From Desulfuromonadaceae bacterium (GTDB lineage Bacteria; Desulfobacterota; Desulfuromonadia; Geobacterales; Pseudopelobacteraceae), in contig JAQUCU010000007.1 in NCBI GenBank assembly GCA_028686055.1, forward strand, positions 1 through 34,124: 34,124 nt of DNA, in the 5' to 3' direction. The notes under the pieces were generated by a model. The model made no database searches and was not told the origin of the DNA. It saw nothing but the letters and a program-made list of their open reading frames with translations. A program made the translations under genes and the position numbers. Below are positions 1 through 9,468 of this stretch, in pieces; the first letter of the stretch is position 1; each line of letters starts with the position of its first letter.

Positions 1-83
1 AATTTTTTCAGTTTTTCCTTTGCATGCCCCGCCGGTTTACTCTACATTCCGGCATATAAGTATCCACGCATCATGAGGTACAC

Positions 84-596
84 ATGATCACCAAAGCCGT
101 TTCTTTCGTCGCCAGATCCGGAACCGGTAAAACGACGCTGCTGGAAAAAGTCATCGCCGAACTCAAGCTGCGCGGCTACCGCATCGGCGTGATAAAACAC
201 GATGCACATCGTTTCGACATCGATCACCCCGGCAAGGACAGCTACCGCCTCACCCAGGCCGGAGCCGACACGATGCTGATTTCGTCACCGGAAAAACTTG
301 CCCTCGTCAAGCATCACGCCGAGCCGCCCCCTCTCGCGGAACTGATCGCCACCTATTTTGGCGATGTGGACCTGATCCTGACCGAGGGTTTCAAGAAGAG
401 CGGTCTCCCGAAGATCGAGGTGCACCGCCACGAGCACAGTGCCACCTTGATCTGCCGTGGCGAGGAGCATGATCCCAACCTTATAGCAGTGGCATCAGAC
501 GAACCGCTGCAGCTTGACGTGCCGGTCCTGGATCTGGACAATCCGGCCCAGGTGGCAGATTTCGTCGAGAAGCACATTATCCATGCAGCTGACTGA
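84..596 (+). CDS. mobB: Molybdopterin-guanine dinucleotide biosynthesis adapter protein MobB
   Basis: 170 aa ORF with an N-terminal P-loop (SGTGKTTLLEKVI) and MobB-typical KHDAHRFDIDHPGKDSYRLTQAGA and LTEGFKKSGLPKIEVHR; followed by moaA. Confidence 0.93.
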   Translation: MITKAVSFVARSGTGKTTLLEKVIAELKLRGYRIGVIKHDAHRFDIDHPGKDSYRLTQAGADTMLISSPEKLALVKHHAEPPPLAELIATYFGDVDLILTEGFKKSGLPKIEVHRHEHSATLICRGEEHDPNLIAVASDEPLQLDVPVLDLDNPAQVADFVEKHIIHAAD

Positions 597-1563
597 CTCC
601 ATCGGGAGAAACATAAACTACCTGCGTCTGTCCGTCACCGACCGCTGCAACATGCGCTGTTTCTACTGCATGCCGAAGGAGGGCGTCTCCAGGGAGGAGC
701 ATGGTACAATCCTTTCCTATGAGGAGCTGCTGCTGATCGCTGAAACGGCCGTCGGACTGGGCATCGAGAAGATCCGCATAACCGGTGGTGAGCCGCTGGT
801 ACGGGCCGGCATCGTCGGTTTCCTGGCGAACCTGTCCGCTATCCCCGGATTGCGCCACCTGGCCCTGACCACAAACGGCCTGCTGCTGGCAGAGATGGCC
901 GCCGATCTGTTCAGAGCGGGGGTGCAGCGCCTCAACGTCAGCATTGACTCCCTCAACCCGGATACCTTTAGAGACATCACCCGCGGCGGCGATCTCAGCA
1001 GAGTATTAGCAGGACTGGATGCCGCCGAGGAGGCCGGTTTCCCGCCACCGAAGATCAATGCTGTCATCATGCGCGGGGTGAACGATGCAGAGCTCCTCGA
1101 CTTTGCAGAGATGACCCGCCTGCGCGGCAACTCCGTGCGCTTCATCGAATACATGCCGGTGGTCAAGGATGAAGGATGGCAACGCTACTGCCTCTCCGGA
1201 GAGGAGATCCTGCAGCGCATAGCCGCAAACTACCAACTGGAGCCGGTAGACAAGGGCCCGTTTGCCGGACCTTCACGGGATTTCCGCATCGCCGGCGCCC
1301 GGGGAAGCATCGGCATCATCACCGCCGTATCCGGCCATTTCTGCAGCGACTGCAACCGTATCCGTGTCACCTCCACAGGTCAGGCCAAAGGGTGCCTTTT
1401 TTCCGACGAGAAGACCGATCTGTTGCCCTGCCTGCGCCCCCCTGACCAGGAGCGCTTGGCAGAAGCGGTGCGAAGAATCGTTTCTACAAAACCGGAACGC
1501 CATTCCATAACAGGTAATGGGTACACCCACCGAAATTTTACCATGTCACAGATCGGAGGATAA
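583..1563 (+). CDS. moaA: GTP 3',8-cyclase MoaA (radical SAM)
   Basis: Likely start is the internal ATG at 583 (MQLTDSIGRNINYLRLSVTDRCNMRCFYCMP). CX3CX2C radical SAM motif, C-terminal CSDCNRIR cluster motif, ends MSQIGG. Confidence 0.95.
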   Translation: MQLTDSIGRNINYLRLSVTDRCNMRCFYCMPKEGVSREEHGTILSYEELLLIAETAVGLGIEKIRITGGEPLVRAGIVGFLANLSAIPGLRHLALTTNGLLLAEMAADLFRAGVQRLNVSIDSLNPDTFRDITRGGDLSRVLAGLDAAEEAGFPPPKINAVIMRGVNDAELLDFAEMTRLRGNSVRFIEYMPVVKDEGWQRYCLSGEEILQRIAANYQLEPVDKGPFAGPSRDFRIAGARGSIGIITAVSGHFCSDCNRIRVTSTGQAKGCLFSDEKTDLLPCLRPPDQERLAEAVRRIVSTKPERHSITGNGYTHRNFTMSQIGG

Positions 1564-1567
1564 CAAC

Positions 1568-1999
1568 ATGGCCAGTGTCAAAGCGGTATGTGTCAGCGAA
1601 AACAAGGGTGAGCGCAAGACACCCGTTGCAGCGGTGGAGCTGCGTGAAAATCACGGCATCGTCGGGGACGCCCACGCCGGCGACTGGCACCGTCAGGTGA
1701 GTCTGCTGGCGCAGGAGAGCATCGATAAGATGCGGGCTAGTGGGCTGGACGTCAATGCAGGTGACTTTGCCGAGAACATCACCACGACCGGCATCGAACT
1801 GGTGTCGCTGCCGATAGGCACACGTCTGCAGATCGGTGGCGCCCTGCTGGAAGTGACCCAGATCGGCAAGGAGTGCCACAACCGCTGCGCCATCTATTAC
1901 CAGGCCGGCGACTGCGTCATGCCGAAAGAGGGGATTTTCGCAAAGGTTATCACCGGGGGGACGGTAAGGCCGGAGGATACAGTGCAAAGAGCCGCCTGA
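1568..1999 (+). CDS. MOSC domain-containing protein
   Basis: ORF from ATG 1568 (MASVKAVCVSENKGERKTPV); MOSC-like GDAHAGDWHRQVSLLAQESI and IGKECHNRCAIYYQAGDCVMPKEGIFAKV; clustered with moaA/mobB. Confidence 0.85.
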   Translation: MASVKAVCVSENKGERKTPVAAVELRENHGIVGDAHAGDWHRQVSLLAQESIDKMRASGLDVNAGDFAENITTTGIELVSLPIGTRLQIGGALLEVTQIGKECHNRCAIYYQAGDCVMPKEGIFAKVITGGTVRPEDTVQRAA

Positions 2000-2071
2000 A
2001 CCTCTGCCATTTTTCCTTTGCCTCTCCCTGTACATTGCCTGTATTATGGCGCGATTTAATATCTCCGACAT

Positions 2072-4429
2072 ATGGATATCAACACACTCATGGATGAAGC
2101 AAAAAAAATAAAACTGATCAAAGAGCTGCAGGGTATGGCGCTGGGAACCGTCGGCGTATTCTTTCTGCTCGCGTTCCTGACCTATAACTCCGCCGATGTT
2201 TCGTGGAACAGCTACTCCAATGAGGGGGGCATTAACAACCTCGGCGGGCGGCTCGGAGCACAATTTGCCAATCTGTTTTTCACCAGCTTCGGTCTGGCTT
2301 CATACCTGATTCCTCTGGCGCTGCTCTACATGGCCTACACCCTCTTCCGCTTTAAAGAGATCCGCCTCCGCTCATATAAACTGGCTGCGGCATTCGGGCT
2401 CCTCTTCTCCCTGGCGACCCTGTTTGCGTTTTTTCGCGACAAGACAATTTTATTTGGCCAGCAGGTTGCTACCGGCGGAGCGGTCGGCGTGGTCATGGCC
2501 CGTATCCTCAAAAGCACAGTCGGCGTCACCGGCGGCCTGCTGCTGCTTCTACCGCTGCTGGCTGCCACGATCATGATCCTTTCGAAATTCTCCTTTATCC
2601 TGTTTGCCGGCTGGTGGCTGCAGAACTTCAGGAATAAGTGGGACGCCTGGCAGGGACGCCGCGCCAAGGAACGCGATGAAAAGAACCGTGCCAAGGCGAA
2701 ACAGGAAGGGCTCCCGGCTGTGGCTGCGGCAAGCGGTCCGGTCATCAAGCCGCTGGCGCCGCCGCCTCCAAAGCCCAATATCATCAAGAAGGAAAAGGAC
2801 AGGAAAAAAGAGGACGCCAAAACCGCAGCAGTACAGGAAACCTTCGAATTCATCAAAGCTGAAGGTGATTTTCACACACCGCCCTTCTCGCTGCTGGATA
2901 TTCCTCCCGCCACCGAGAAGACTCTGGACCGCGACGCCCTGACGATGAACGCACGGTTGCTGGAGAAGAAGCTCAAAGATTACAACATCGACGGCGAAGT
3001 CGTGGAAATCTGCCCCGGCCCGGTCATCACAATGTATGAATTTTCGCCGGCCCCTGGAATCAAGATCAGCCGTATCGCCGGCCTTACCGACGACCTGACG
3101 ATGGCACTGCAGGCCATGTCGATCCGCATCGTGGCACCGATCCCGGGCAAGGGTGTTGTCGGCATCGAAGTCCCGAACCGGGACCGCGACATGGTCTTCC
3201 TGCGCGAAATTTTCAACTGCGAGCATTTTTCTCACAGCAAGATGAAGCTGCCGCTGGCCCTGGGCAAGGACATTGCCGGGCTGCCGGTCGTGACCGACCT
3301 CGCCAAGGCGCCGCACCTGCTGGTCGCCGGTTCTACCGGATCCGGCAAATCCGTCTCGATCAACACGATGATCCTCTCCCTGCTCTACACCTCCACCCCC
3401 AAGGATGTGCGGATGATCATGGTAGATCCCAAGATGCTTGAATTTTCTATGTACGAGGGAATCCCGCACCTGCTGCTGCCAGTTGTGACCGAGCCGAAAA
3501 AGGCCTCACTGGCGCTGAAATGGGCGGTGAACGAGATGGAGCGCCGCTACCAGCTGTTGTCGGACAAGGGCGTGCGCAACATCGACTCATACAACAAAAA
3601 GCTGGCAGGCGAACTTCTCGAACAGGAGGAGCTGGGGACAATATCCGATGCCAAAATAATAGAAGAGCTGGAAGATACCGTTGATGATGGTGAAGCCGCT
3701 ATCGACCCGATTCCGTTTGCCGTTGATGACGGGGAAGTTCTGGAGCACAGCCACCTCCCCTATATCGTCGTGATTGTAGACGAACTGGCCGACCTGATGA
3801 TGGTTGCCGGCCGCGAAGTCGAGGAACATATCGCCCGCTTGGCCCAAAAGGCACGCGCCTCCGGCATCCACCTTATCCTGGCGACCCAGCGTCCCTCCGT
3901 GGATGTCATAACCGGCCTGATAAAAGCCAACCTGCCGTCCCGCATCTCGTTCCAGGTCACCTCAAAAGTGGATTCGCGCACGATTCTGGACACCAATGGC
4001 GCTGAAAGCCTGCTTGGTAACGGTGACATGCTCTACATGCCGCCGGGGACATCCCGCCTGCAGCGTATCCACGGCGCATTCGTTTCCGACTCCGAAGTGC
4101 AACGGGTCGTGGACTTCCTCAAGAAGCAGGGCAAACCGGTCTACGAGAAGTCGATCCTGGAGATGAAGGACCCTGATGAAAAGGGGAGCAGCGAGGACGA
4201 GATTCAGGATGAACGCTGGGAGGATGCCCTGCGGCTTGTGGCTGAAACCAGGCAGGCCAGCATCTCTATGGTACAGCGCCGCCTGCGCATCGGCTACAAC
4301 CGCGCCGCCCGCATTGTCGAAATGATGGAGAGCGAGGGGATGATCGCCCAGAGCGACGGCACCAGTAAGCCGCGCGAGATTTATATGGATGTCATCAATG
4401 CCTACCTGAATTCGCAACTGACGAGGTGA
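2072..4429 (+). CDS. ftsK: DNA translocase FtsK/SpoIIIE family
   Basis: 785 aa; N-terminal TM segments, Walker A (VAGSTGSGKSVSINTMI), Walker B (YIVVIVDELADLMM), C-terminal winged-helix gamma domain (ASISMVQRRLRIGYNRAARIVEMMESEGMI). Confidence 0.95.
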   Translation: MDINTLMDEAKKIKLIKELQGMALGTVGVFFLLAFLTYNSADVSWNSYSNEGGINNLGGRLGAQFANLFFTSFGLASYLIPLALLYMAYTLFRFKEIRLRSYKLAAAFGLLFSLATLFAFFRDKTILFGQQVATGGAVGVVMARILKSTVGVTGGLLLLLPLLAATIMILSKFSFILFAGWWLQNFRNKWDAWQGRRAKERDEKNRAKAKQEGLPAVAAASGPVIKPLAPPPPKPNIIKKEKDRKKEDAKTAAVQETFEFIKAEGDFHTPPFSLLDIPPATEKTLDRDALTMNARLLEKKLKDYNIDGEVVEICPGPVITMYEFSPAPGIKISRIAGLTDDLTMALQAMSIRIVAPIPGKGVVGIEVPNRDRDMVFLREIFNCEHFSHSKMKLPLALGKDIAGLPVVTDLAKAPHLLVAGSTGSGKSVSINTMILSLLYTSTPKDVRMIMVDPKMLEFSMYEGIPHLLLPVVTEPKKASLALKWAVNEMERRYQLLSDKGVRNIDSYNKKLAGELLEQEELGTISDAKIIEELEDTVDDGEAAIDPIPFAVDDGEVLEHSHLPYIVVIVDELADLMMVAGREVEEHIARLAQKARASGIHLILATQRPSVDVITGLIKANLPSRISFQVTSKVDSRTILDTNGAESLLGNGDMLYMPPGTSRLQRIHGAFVSDSEVQRVVDFLKKQGKPVYEKSILEMKDPDEKGSSEDEIQDERWEDALRLVAETRQASISMVQRRLRIGYNRAARIVEMMESEGMIAQSDGTSKPREIYMDVINAYLNSQLTR

Positions 4430-4887
4430 GCGGGCGAGGGGGTTGATCCTGACGGCCCTGGAGTGTATAGACACGAGTTTCAGTTTGTGATTCTGTACCG
4501 CAAGAGAAGCCATGCCCGTGGCCATGTCATCTGATAGTTCCATTAACACATTGAAGGCTCTGCGTTCCGGTAACGGATTCAGGGCTTTTTTTGTGCGCCG
4601 AGCTGCCATTTCCGTGGTTTTACGGCATGAGCGGGCGGCATTATCTCTTCAGATATTCATCGTAAAATCTCCAATCTTTTCCTGTCGCAGGAAAGTGCCG
4701 TTTTTTTTGCTTGCTTTTTATTTTTAACATCTCTATTGTTGACTACATTGGTAGTGTACACAAACAGGAATGCTTACATGTCTAGCAGCCAATAGTGCGA
4801 AGTTAAAACCCCGTTAAAGGGAACTTTAGTAAAACGGGTAAATAAATCTGATCGGTTATGACCGTCAGTAAGAAAGGAGAATAGATT

Positions 4888-4986
4888 ATGGAATATTTGG
4901 TAATTGGTTTTATTGCAACGTGTGTCATCGCGGTTTTTCTTCAGATTCAATGCTATTCCGGTTTCTCGCGAAAAGACGCGGCATGA
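4888..4986 (+). CDS. Putative 32-aa small membrane protein (not in ORF track)
   Basis: ATG at 4888 preceded by AGAAAGGAG; encodes MEYLVIGFIATCVIAVFLQIQCYSGFSRKDAA (one hydrophobic helix plus polar tail), stop TGA at 4984-4986. Confidence 0.45.
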   Translation: MEYLVIGFIATCVIAVFLQIQCYSGFSRKDAA

Positions 4987-5303
4987 TTAAAATTGTAGTC
5001 ACAAAACCCCAAAGATTTATTCATACCCTTTAATCCCCCTCCTTGATTACCCCGAACGAGTTCAACTCGTTCAATCTCATTAACATCCAATTATTTATAT
5101 ATATACACTGTTAATTATAATCGCTAGCTTAGCGTTCCTCTACCAAACACCCGCAATGAGCCAGCTTGAAAACCAGACAGAGTAAAGAACAGGATTGACT
5201 CGGACACATCACATATTTTGAATTTATAGAAGTAACTTCCCATTTAGTTGTTATTGACAACTGTTGTATAATATATTATTGTATAGAACAACTGAGGTAG
5301 CCA

Positions 5304-5732
5304 ATGTCTTTTGCCATGAATGAATCGATAGGTTTCACTGTTTATCGGACAGCAATTAAACTTCGTGCTGAAATGCTGCGACGTCTCAAGCCGTTTGGAT
5401 TAACACCGGACTTGTGGTCAGTTTTGGGCTGTCTGGCAGAACAAGACGGTATTTCACAGCGGGAACTTGCGGAACGCACATTCAAGGACAATCCGACAAC
5501 GACGAGAATCCTCGACAAACTGATGGATATGGACCTGATTCGACGTGATGCCCGTAACACTGACCGTCGAACATTTTCCATTGTCATAACTGACAGAGGG
5601 CGTGAACTGCGCGAGCAAATCCTGCCAATTGCAACAAAGATGAACGAAGACGCTGGTCGGGGCATATCAGCCGACAACAAGACACGGCTGTTCTCCCTGC
5701 TGAATCAGATTCAGAAAAACGTTGAGGGTTAA
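5304..5732 (+). CDS. MarR family transcriptional regulator
   Basis: 142 aa; winged-helix pattern (LTPDLWSVLGCLAEQDGISQRELAERTFKDNPTTTRILDKLMDMDLIRRDARNTDRRTFSIVITDRGREL). Confidence 0.93.
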   Translation: MSFAMNESIGFTVYRTAIKLRAEMLRRLKPFGLTPDLWSVLGCLAEQDGISQRELAERTFKDNPTTTRILDKLMDMDLIRRDARNTDRRTFSIVITDRGRELREQILPIATKMNEDAGRGISADNKTRLFSLLNQIQKNVEG

Positions 5733-5747
5733 TGAGAGGAGAAGGAA

Positions 5748-6485
5748 ATGCAAGTTAAGGGGAAAAATGTATTGGTGACTGGTGCTAATGGCGGAATCGG
5801 GAGTGCTTTCGTCAAGGAGCTCCTCCAGCGGGGTGCATCTAAAGTTTATGCTGCGGCACGTAACAAGCATTCACTCGGGCATCTCAAGCAGCTTGACCCG
5901 GAGCGAGTGGTAGCAGTTGCACTGGATATTACTGATGCAACGCACATTGCCAATGTTGCCGGTACATGCAGTGATGTACACATTCTTATCAATAACGCCG
6001 GTGTCAATCGAGGTATGTGGCTTACGGCTCCTTCCGGCCAGGAAGCTGCCAGAGATGAAATGGAGGTCAACTTTTTCGGCACGCTCGCCATGTGCCGTGC
6101 ATTCGCTCCAGTAATCACAGCCAATGGCGGAGGTATTATCGCAAATACCTGTTCACTTCTGGCCCTGGTTAACATGCCGGTAATAGGCACATATTGCGTT
6201 TCCAAGGCCGCAGAGCATTCGCTTATTCAGGGCTTGCGCGGAGAGATGGCACCGAAAGGCATCAAAGTAATCGGTATATATCCTGGACAAGTTGATACCA
6301 GAATGACAGAAGGTGCTGATGGGCCAAAAGCAATACCGGAGCAGGTGGTAACAGCTATTCTTGATGGGCTTGAGAGTGGTGCAGAAGAAATATTCCCTGA
6401 CCCGATGTCACAGCAGGTTCACACAATGTTGCTGACAGACCCAGGACAGGTGGAAAAAGAATTTGCCAAGATGATTCCAGCATAA
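5748..6485 (+). CDS. SDR family oxidoreductase
   Basis: TGANGGIGSAF nucleotide-binding motif, NNAGV, YCVSKAA catalytic YxxxK; 15 bp downstream of the marR stop. Confidence 0.93.
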   Translation: MQVKGKNVLVTGANGGIGSAFVKELLQRGASKVYAAARNKHSLGHLKQLDPERVVAVALDITDATHIANVAGTCSDVHILINNAGVNRGMWLTAPSGQEAARDEMEVNFFGTLAMCRAFAPVITANGGGIIANTCSLLALVNMPVIGTYCVSKAAEHSLIQGLRGEMAPKGIKVIGIYPGQVDTRMTEGADGPKAIPEQVVTAILDGLESGAEEIFPDPMSQQVHTMLLTDPGQVEKEFAKMIPA

Positions 6486-6530
6486 TCGAAAATCAGGAAA
6501 TGGAAGCTTAATATTCATAGAAGCATATAA

Positions 6531-6578
6531 GAAGGCTCTTTACCGGTTTTTTAACCGTTGAAGAGCCTTCTTGTTTTT
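6531..6578 (+). terminator. Rho-independent terminator after the marR-SDR operon
   Basis: GAAGGCTCTT...AAGAGCCTTC stem with inner CGGTT/AACCG pairing, then TTGTTTTT. Confidence 0.85.
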
Positions 6579-6837
6579 CAACACCCTTAACCACGGCGCA
6601 GATGACAGGAACCCGGTCACCTGCGCCGGAAGACGAGCAGCTGCGCCGTGAACTTCTCCAGCGTCATCCCATTGCGCGCGGCCGGATCCACCGAATTAAA
6701 GGGAGGTAGAATTCTCCTTTATCAACAGCCACGGGACAGTTCCGGAGACGGCCATACCATACTTCAACGTTGACTCCTGATGTGGAAACCGTTAATTTTC
6801 AAAAAGAGCTGCCGCCACAGTAGAGAAGGAGTTTATT

Positions 6838-7611
6838 ATGACCATAAGAACCGTTGCTATCCAGTTTAACGTCAAGCAGGGAGATGTGGACGCCAATCTG
6901 GCTTATGTACGCGAAGCTCTTTCCCGCGTAGCCGCACAGGGGGCCAATCTCGTCGTGCTGCCGGAGATGTGGTCAAGCGGTTTTGCCTACCGGGATCTTA
7001 ATCAGCTGGCTCTGTTGACAGCGGGGATTGTGGAAGAGCTGCTGCCCCTCTCGCGGGAGCTTAAACTCGTGATCGTCGGCAGCATGCCGGAACCGAACGG
7101 CGACAAGGTTTTCAATACGGTCTATGTTGCCGACAACGGTACGCTGGCCGGGGTTTACCGCAAGATCCACCTCTTCTCGCTGCTCGGTGAAGATCGTGCT
7201 TTTTCCGGCGGTGATTCATGGCTGCTGGCGGATACGTCGATCGGCAGGATCGGGGTCATCATCTGTTACGACCTGCGCTTCCCCGAGCTTTCACGGCGCC
7301 TTGCGGTCGAAGGGGCCCAGGTGATCTGCGTGCCGGCCCAATGGCCCAAACCGCGTCAGGATCACTGGCGCACGCTGCTGCGGGCGAGGGCGATCGAAAA
7401 CCAGCTCTTCGTTGTCGCCTGCAACGCCTGCGGCATGATCGGTAAACTGGACTTCTTCGGCATGAGCATGATTATCGGTCCAAAAGGGGAGTTGCTGGCC
7501 GAGGCAGGGGAGAGCGAAGGGGAGATTATCGCTCCGCTTGACATGCAGGAAATGGACGACTGGCGGGGACAGATCCCCTGTTTCAACGACCGCAGGCCGG
7601 ATATCTATTAA
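6838..7611 (+). CDS. Carbon-nitrogen hydrolase (nitrilase superfamily, omega-amidase-like)
   Basis: Glu-Lys-Cys triad contexts: LPEMWSSGF, YRKIHLF, GVIICYDLRFPEL. Confidence 0.9.
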   Translation: MTIRTVAIQFNVKQGDVDANLAYVREALSRVAAQGANLVVLPEMWSSGFAYRDLNQLALLTAGIVEELLPLSRELKLVIVGSMPEPNGDKVFNTVYVADNGTLAGVYRKIHLFSLLGEDRAFSGGDSWLLADTSIGRIGVIICYDLRFPELSRRLAVEGAQVICVPAQWPKPRQDHWRTLLRARAIENQLFVVACNACGMIGKLDFFGMSMIIGPKGELLAEAGESEGEIIAPLDMQEMDDWRGQIPCFNDRRPDIY

Positions 7612-7621
7612 ACACTCTTTT

Positions 7622-8521
7622 TCAAACGCGCAGTTTTTTCAGCAGGTCAGGTTTATGCAGAGACTTTCGCAAGGTGTCCCGCACCGCTTCGACCTGTTCA
7701 AACCCTTCCTCCCTTGACATGAGGCCGCCCTTATAGCGCAGTCGCAAATTTTTGCGCAATCCGTCGGCGGCTGCCAGCGCCTTCTCCCCGGTCGGATCCA
7801 CCCGCAAGTATTTCGAATCATCCGGATGCTGCAGAAAATCGCAGATAGCTTCCATCGCCAACTGCATATACTCGTCGCGGTCAGCCGGCGCCAGCTGGTA
7901 ACGAGATTTGCTGGATAAGGTCAGCATGATCTTTTGCAGCTGTTCCATACGGGAGATCAGCATGATCGAATTAAAGATCCTCTTGTTGGTGCCGAACGAG
8001 AAAAGTGTCGTCGCCAACACACTGCGCAGCAATTTATCGTTGCCGCGTTGATCGGCACGGCAGACGCGGCGTGCCAGCGTCCAGGTTTTCTTCTCAACAA
8101 AGCCCTCGAAGCGCATCTCCCAATAGGCGTGTTTCATCGTTATCGCCGCAAACGAGCGGATGGTCTTGTAGGGAACGTAGTAATTATGGGCGACCGTATC
8201 CGCCGCCAGATGGCAGAGATACCCATATGCACAGGCTCTCTGATGGTCTGTTTCTGCCTCTTTCAGCAGAGTCCGGCCTATACCCCAGCGGTGGCAGTTG
8301 AGCAGATAATGGGTATATTTTTTGCCGACCGTAATGTCCGGCGCGAGACAGCCATACAGAAAATCTTTGGGATGGACCGCCAGAAGTGCAGCCACATCGG
8401 GGGAGACCATATCAAGATGGGCCAGCACCTGGGCACCCAACTGGAGATGAATGCCGCCACCCCAGGCCATGGCATCGGTCGGGAACAAGGTTGCCACAAT
8501 GGTAATTAGCAAAAAATACAT
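7622..8521 (-). CDS. Zinc-dependent phospholipase C-like protein
   Basis: Start set at MYFLLITIVATLFPTDAMAWGGGIH (signal-like); His/Asp-rich motifs GGGIHLQLG, FLYGCLAPDI, YGYLCHLAADTVAHNYYVPYK typical of the Zn-dep PLC fold. Confidence 0.75.
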   Translation of the reverse strand: MYFLLITIVATLFPTDAMAWGGGIHLQLGAQVLAHLDMVSPDVAALLAVHPKDFLYGCLAPDITVGKKYTHYLLNCHRWGIGRTLLKEAETDHQRACAYGYLCHLAADTVAHNYYVPYKTIRSFAAITMKHAYWEMRFEGFVEKKTWTLARRVCRADQRGNDKLLRSVLATTLFSFGTNKRIFNSIMLISRMEQLQKIMLTLSSKSRYQLAPADRDEYMQLAMEAICDFLQHPDDSKYLRVDPTGEKALAAADGLRKNLRLRYKGGLMSREEGFEQVEAVRDTLRKSLHKPDLLKKLRV

Positions 8522-8534
8522 CGGGTTCTTTCTT

Positions 8535-8563
8535 TTGACAGCCTCAGTTCTTACTGGTAGATT
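8535..8563 (+). promoter_or_regulatory. Candidate sigma-70 promoter for the UDG gene
   Basis: TTGACA (8535-8540), 17 nt spacer, TAGATT (8558-8563), in the divergent intergenic region. Confidence 0.45.
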
Positions 8564-8657
8564 GCAGATAATTGTACGCCAGATTGTACTGCGTTGCACA
8601 CAAAAATGACAAGCGGCTGCCGCAGACACGAAGGCAGCCTTGGCAGGAGCCGTCCCC

Positions 8658-9452
8658 GTGACCACACATTCAACCCGACATTCCATCCAGTCCACCCTGG
8701 CCGCATCGCTCACCGCCTATCTGGAGGATCTCCAGGAAAGTGGAGTGGACGGTATTCCGCCAGAGCTGTTGACTGCTGCTGTGGCAGACAACTCGCTGCA
8801 GCGAACCGCACCTGCAGAACAGGGCTTAGAGAACATAATGAATGAGCAAAATGACGCACCGGAGAAACATGAGACACTTGAGCAGATCAGAAAGAGTCTG
8901 GGAGAGTGTCAGCGCTGCAAACTGGGGGCCACCAGAAAAAACCTGGTGTTCGGAGTCGGCAATCCGGAAGCCAGGCTCGTTTTTGTCGGTGAAGGGCCGG
9001 GAGCCGATGAGGATAGGCAGGGGGAACCGTTTGTCGGGGATGCCGGGAAAATGCTGAATCGCATCATTGCCGCAATGGAGCTTAACCGCGAGGATGTTTA
9101 CATCTGCAACGTCGTCAAGTGCCGCCCGCCGCAGAACCGTCCGCCGGAGAGCGATGAAGTCGGCAGCTGTTCCCCGTTCCTGCTGCGGCAGCTTCGGTCA
9201 GTCCGACCGGAGGCTATCGTAGCCCTCGGCAGTTCCGCCGCCCAGGCTCTGCTGCAGACGAAAGTGCCGATCTCAAAGCTGCGCGGCAAGTTCCACGACT
9301 TCCACGGGATTCCGCTCATGCCCACCTATCACCCCTCCTATCTGCTCCGTACCGGCGGCAATTCAGACTCTTTCTGGAGTGTCTGGGACGACATGACCCA
9401 GGTACTGCAGCTGCTCAACCTGCCGGTCCCGGACAAGAGTAGGAAGAAATAG
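8658..9452 (+). CDS. Uracil-DNA glycosylase, family 4-like
   Basis: GTG at 8658 preceded by GGAG (the ORF track start at 8640 is TTG); [54 protein letters not shown] iron-sulfur cysteines. Confidence 0.9.
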   Translation: MTTHSTRHSIQSTLAASLTAYLEDLQESGVDGIPPELLTAAVADNSLQRTAPAEQGLENIMNEQNDAPEKHETLEQIRKSLGECQRCKLGATRKNLVFGVGNPEARLVFVGEGPGADEDRQGEPFVGDAGKMLNRIIAAMELNREDVYICNVVKCRPPQNRPPESDEVGSCSPFLLRQLRSVRPEAIVALGSSAAQALLQTKVPISKLRGKFHDFHGIPLMPTYHPSYLLRTGGNSDSFWSVWDDMTQVLQLLNLPVPDKSRKK

Positions 9453-9468
9453 AGCCCCGGCAAATGTA

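Noticed and set aside
1538-2263. Minus-strand 241 aa ORF over the MOSC gene and ftsK 5' end.
   Set aside because: Antisense to well-supported MOSC and FtsK coding sequence; no recognisable motif.
2549-3469. Minus-strand 306 aa ORF within ftsK.
   Set aside because: Antisense shadow of the FtsK frame; composition typical of spurious ORFs in GC-rich DNA.
4780-4887. Checked whether this leader is a GEMM, ydaO, TPP, fluoride or guanidine riboswitch.
   Set aside because: Conserved core sequences of these classes are not visible; kept only as an unclassified structured leader.
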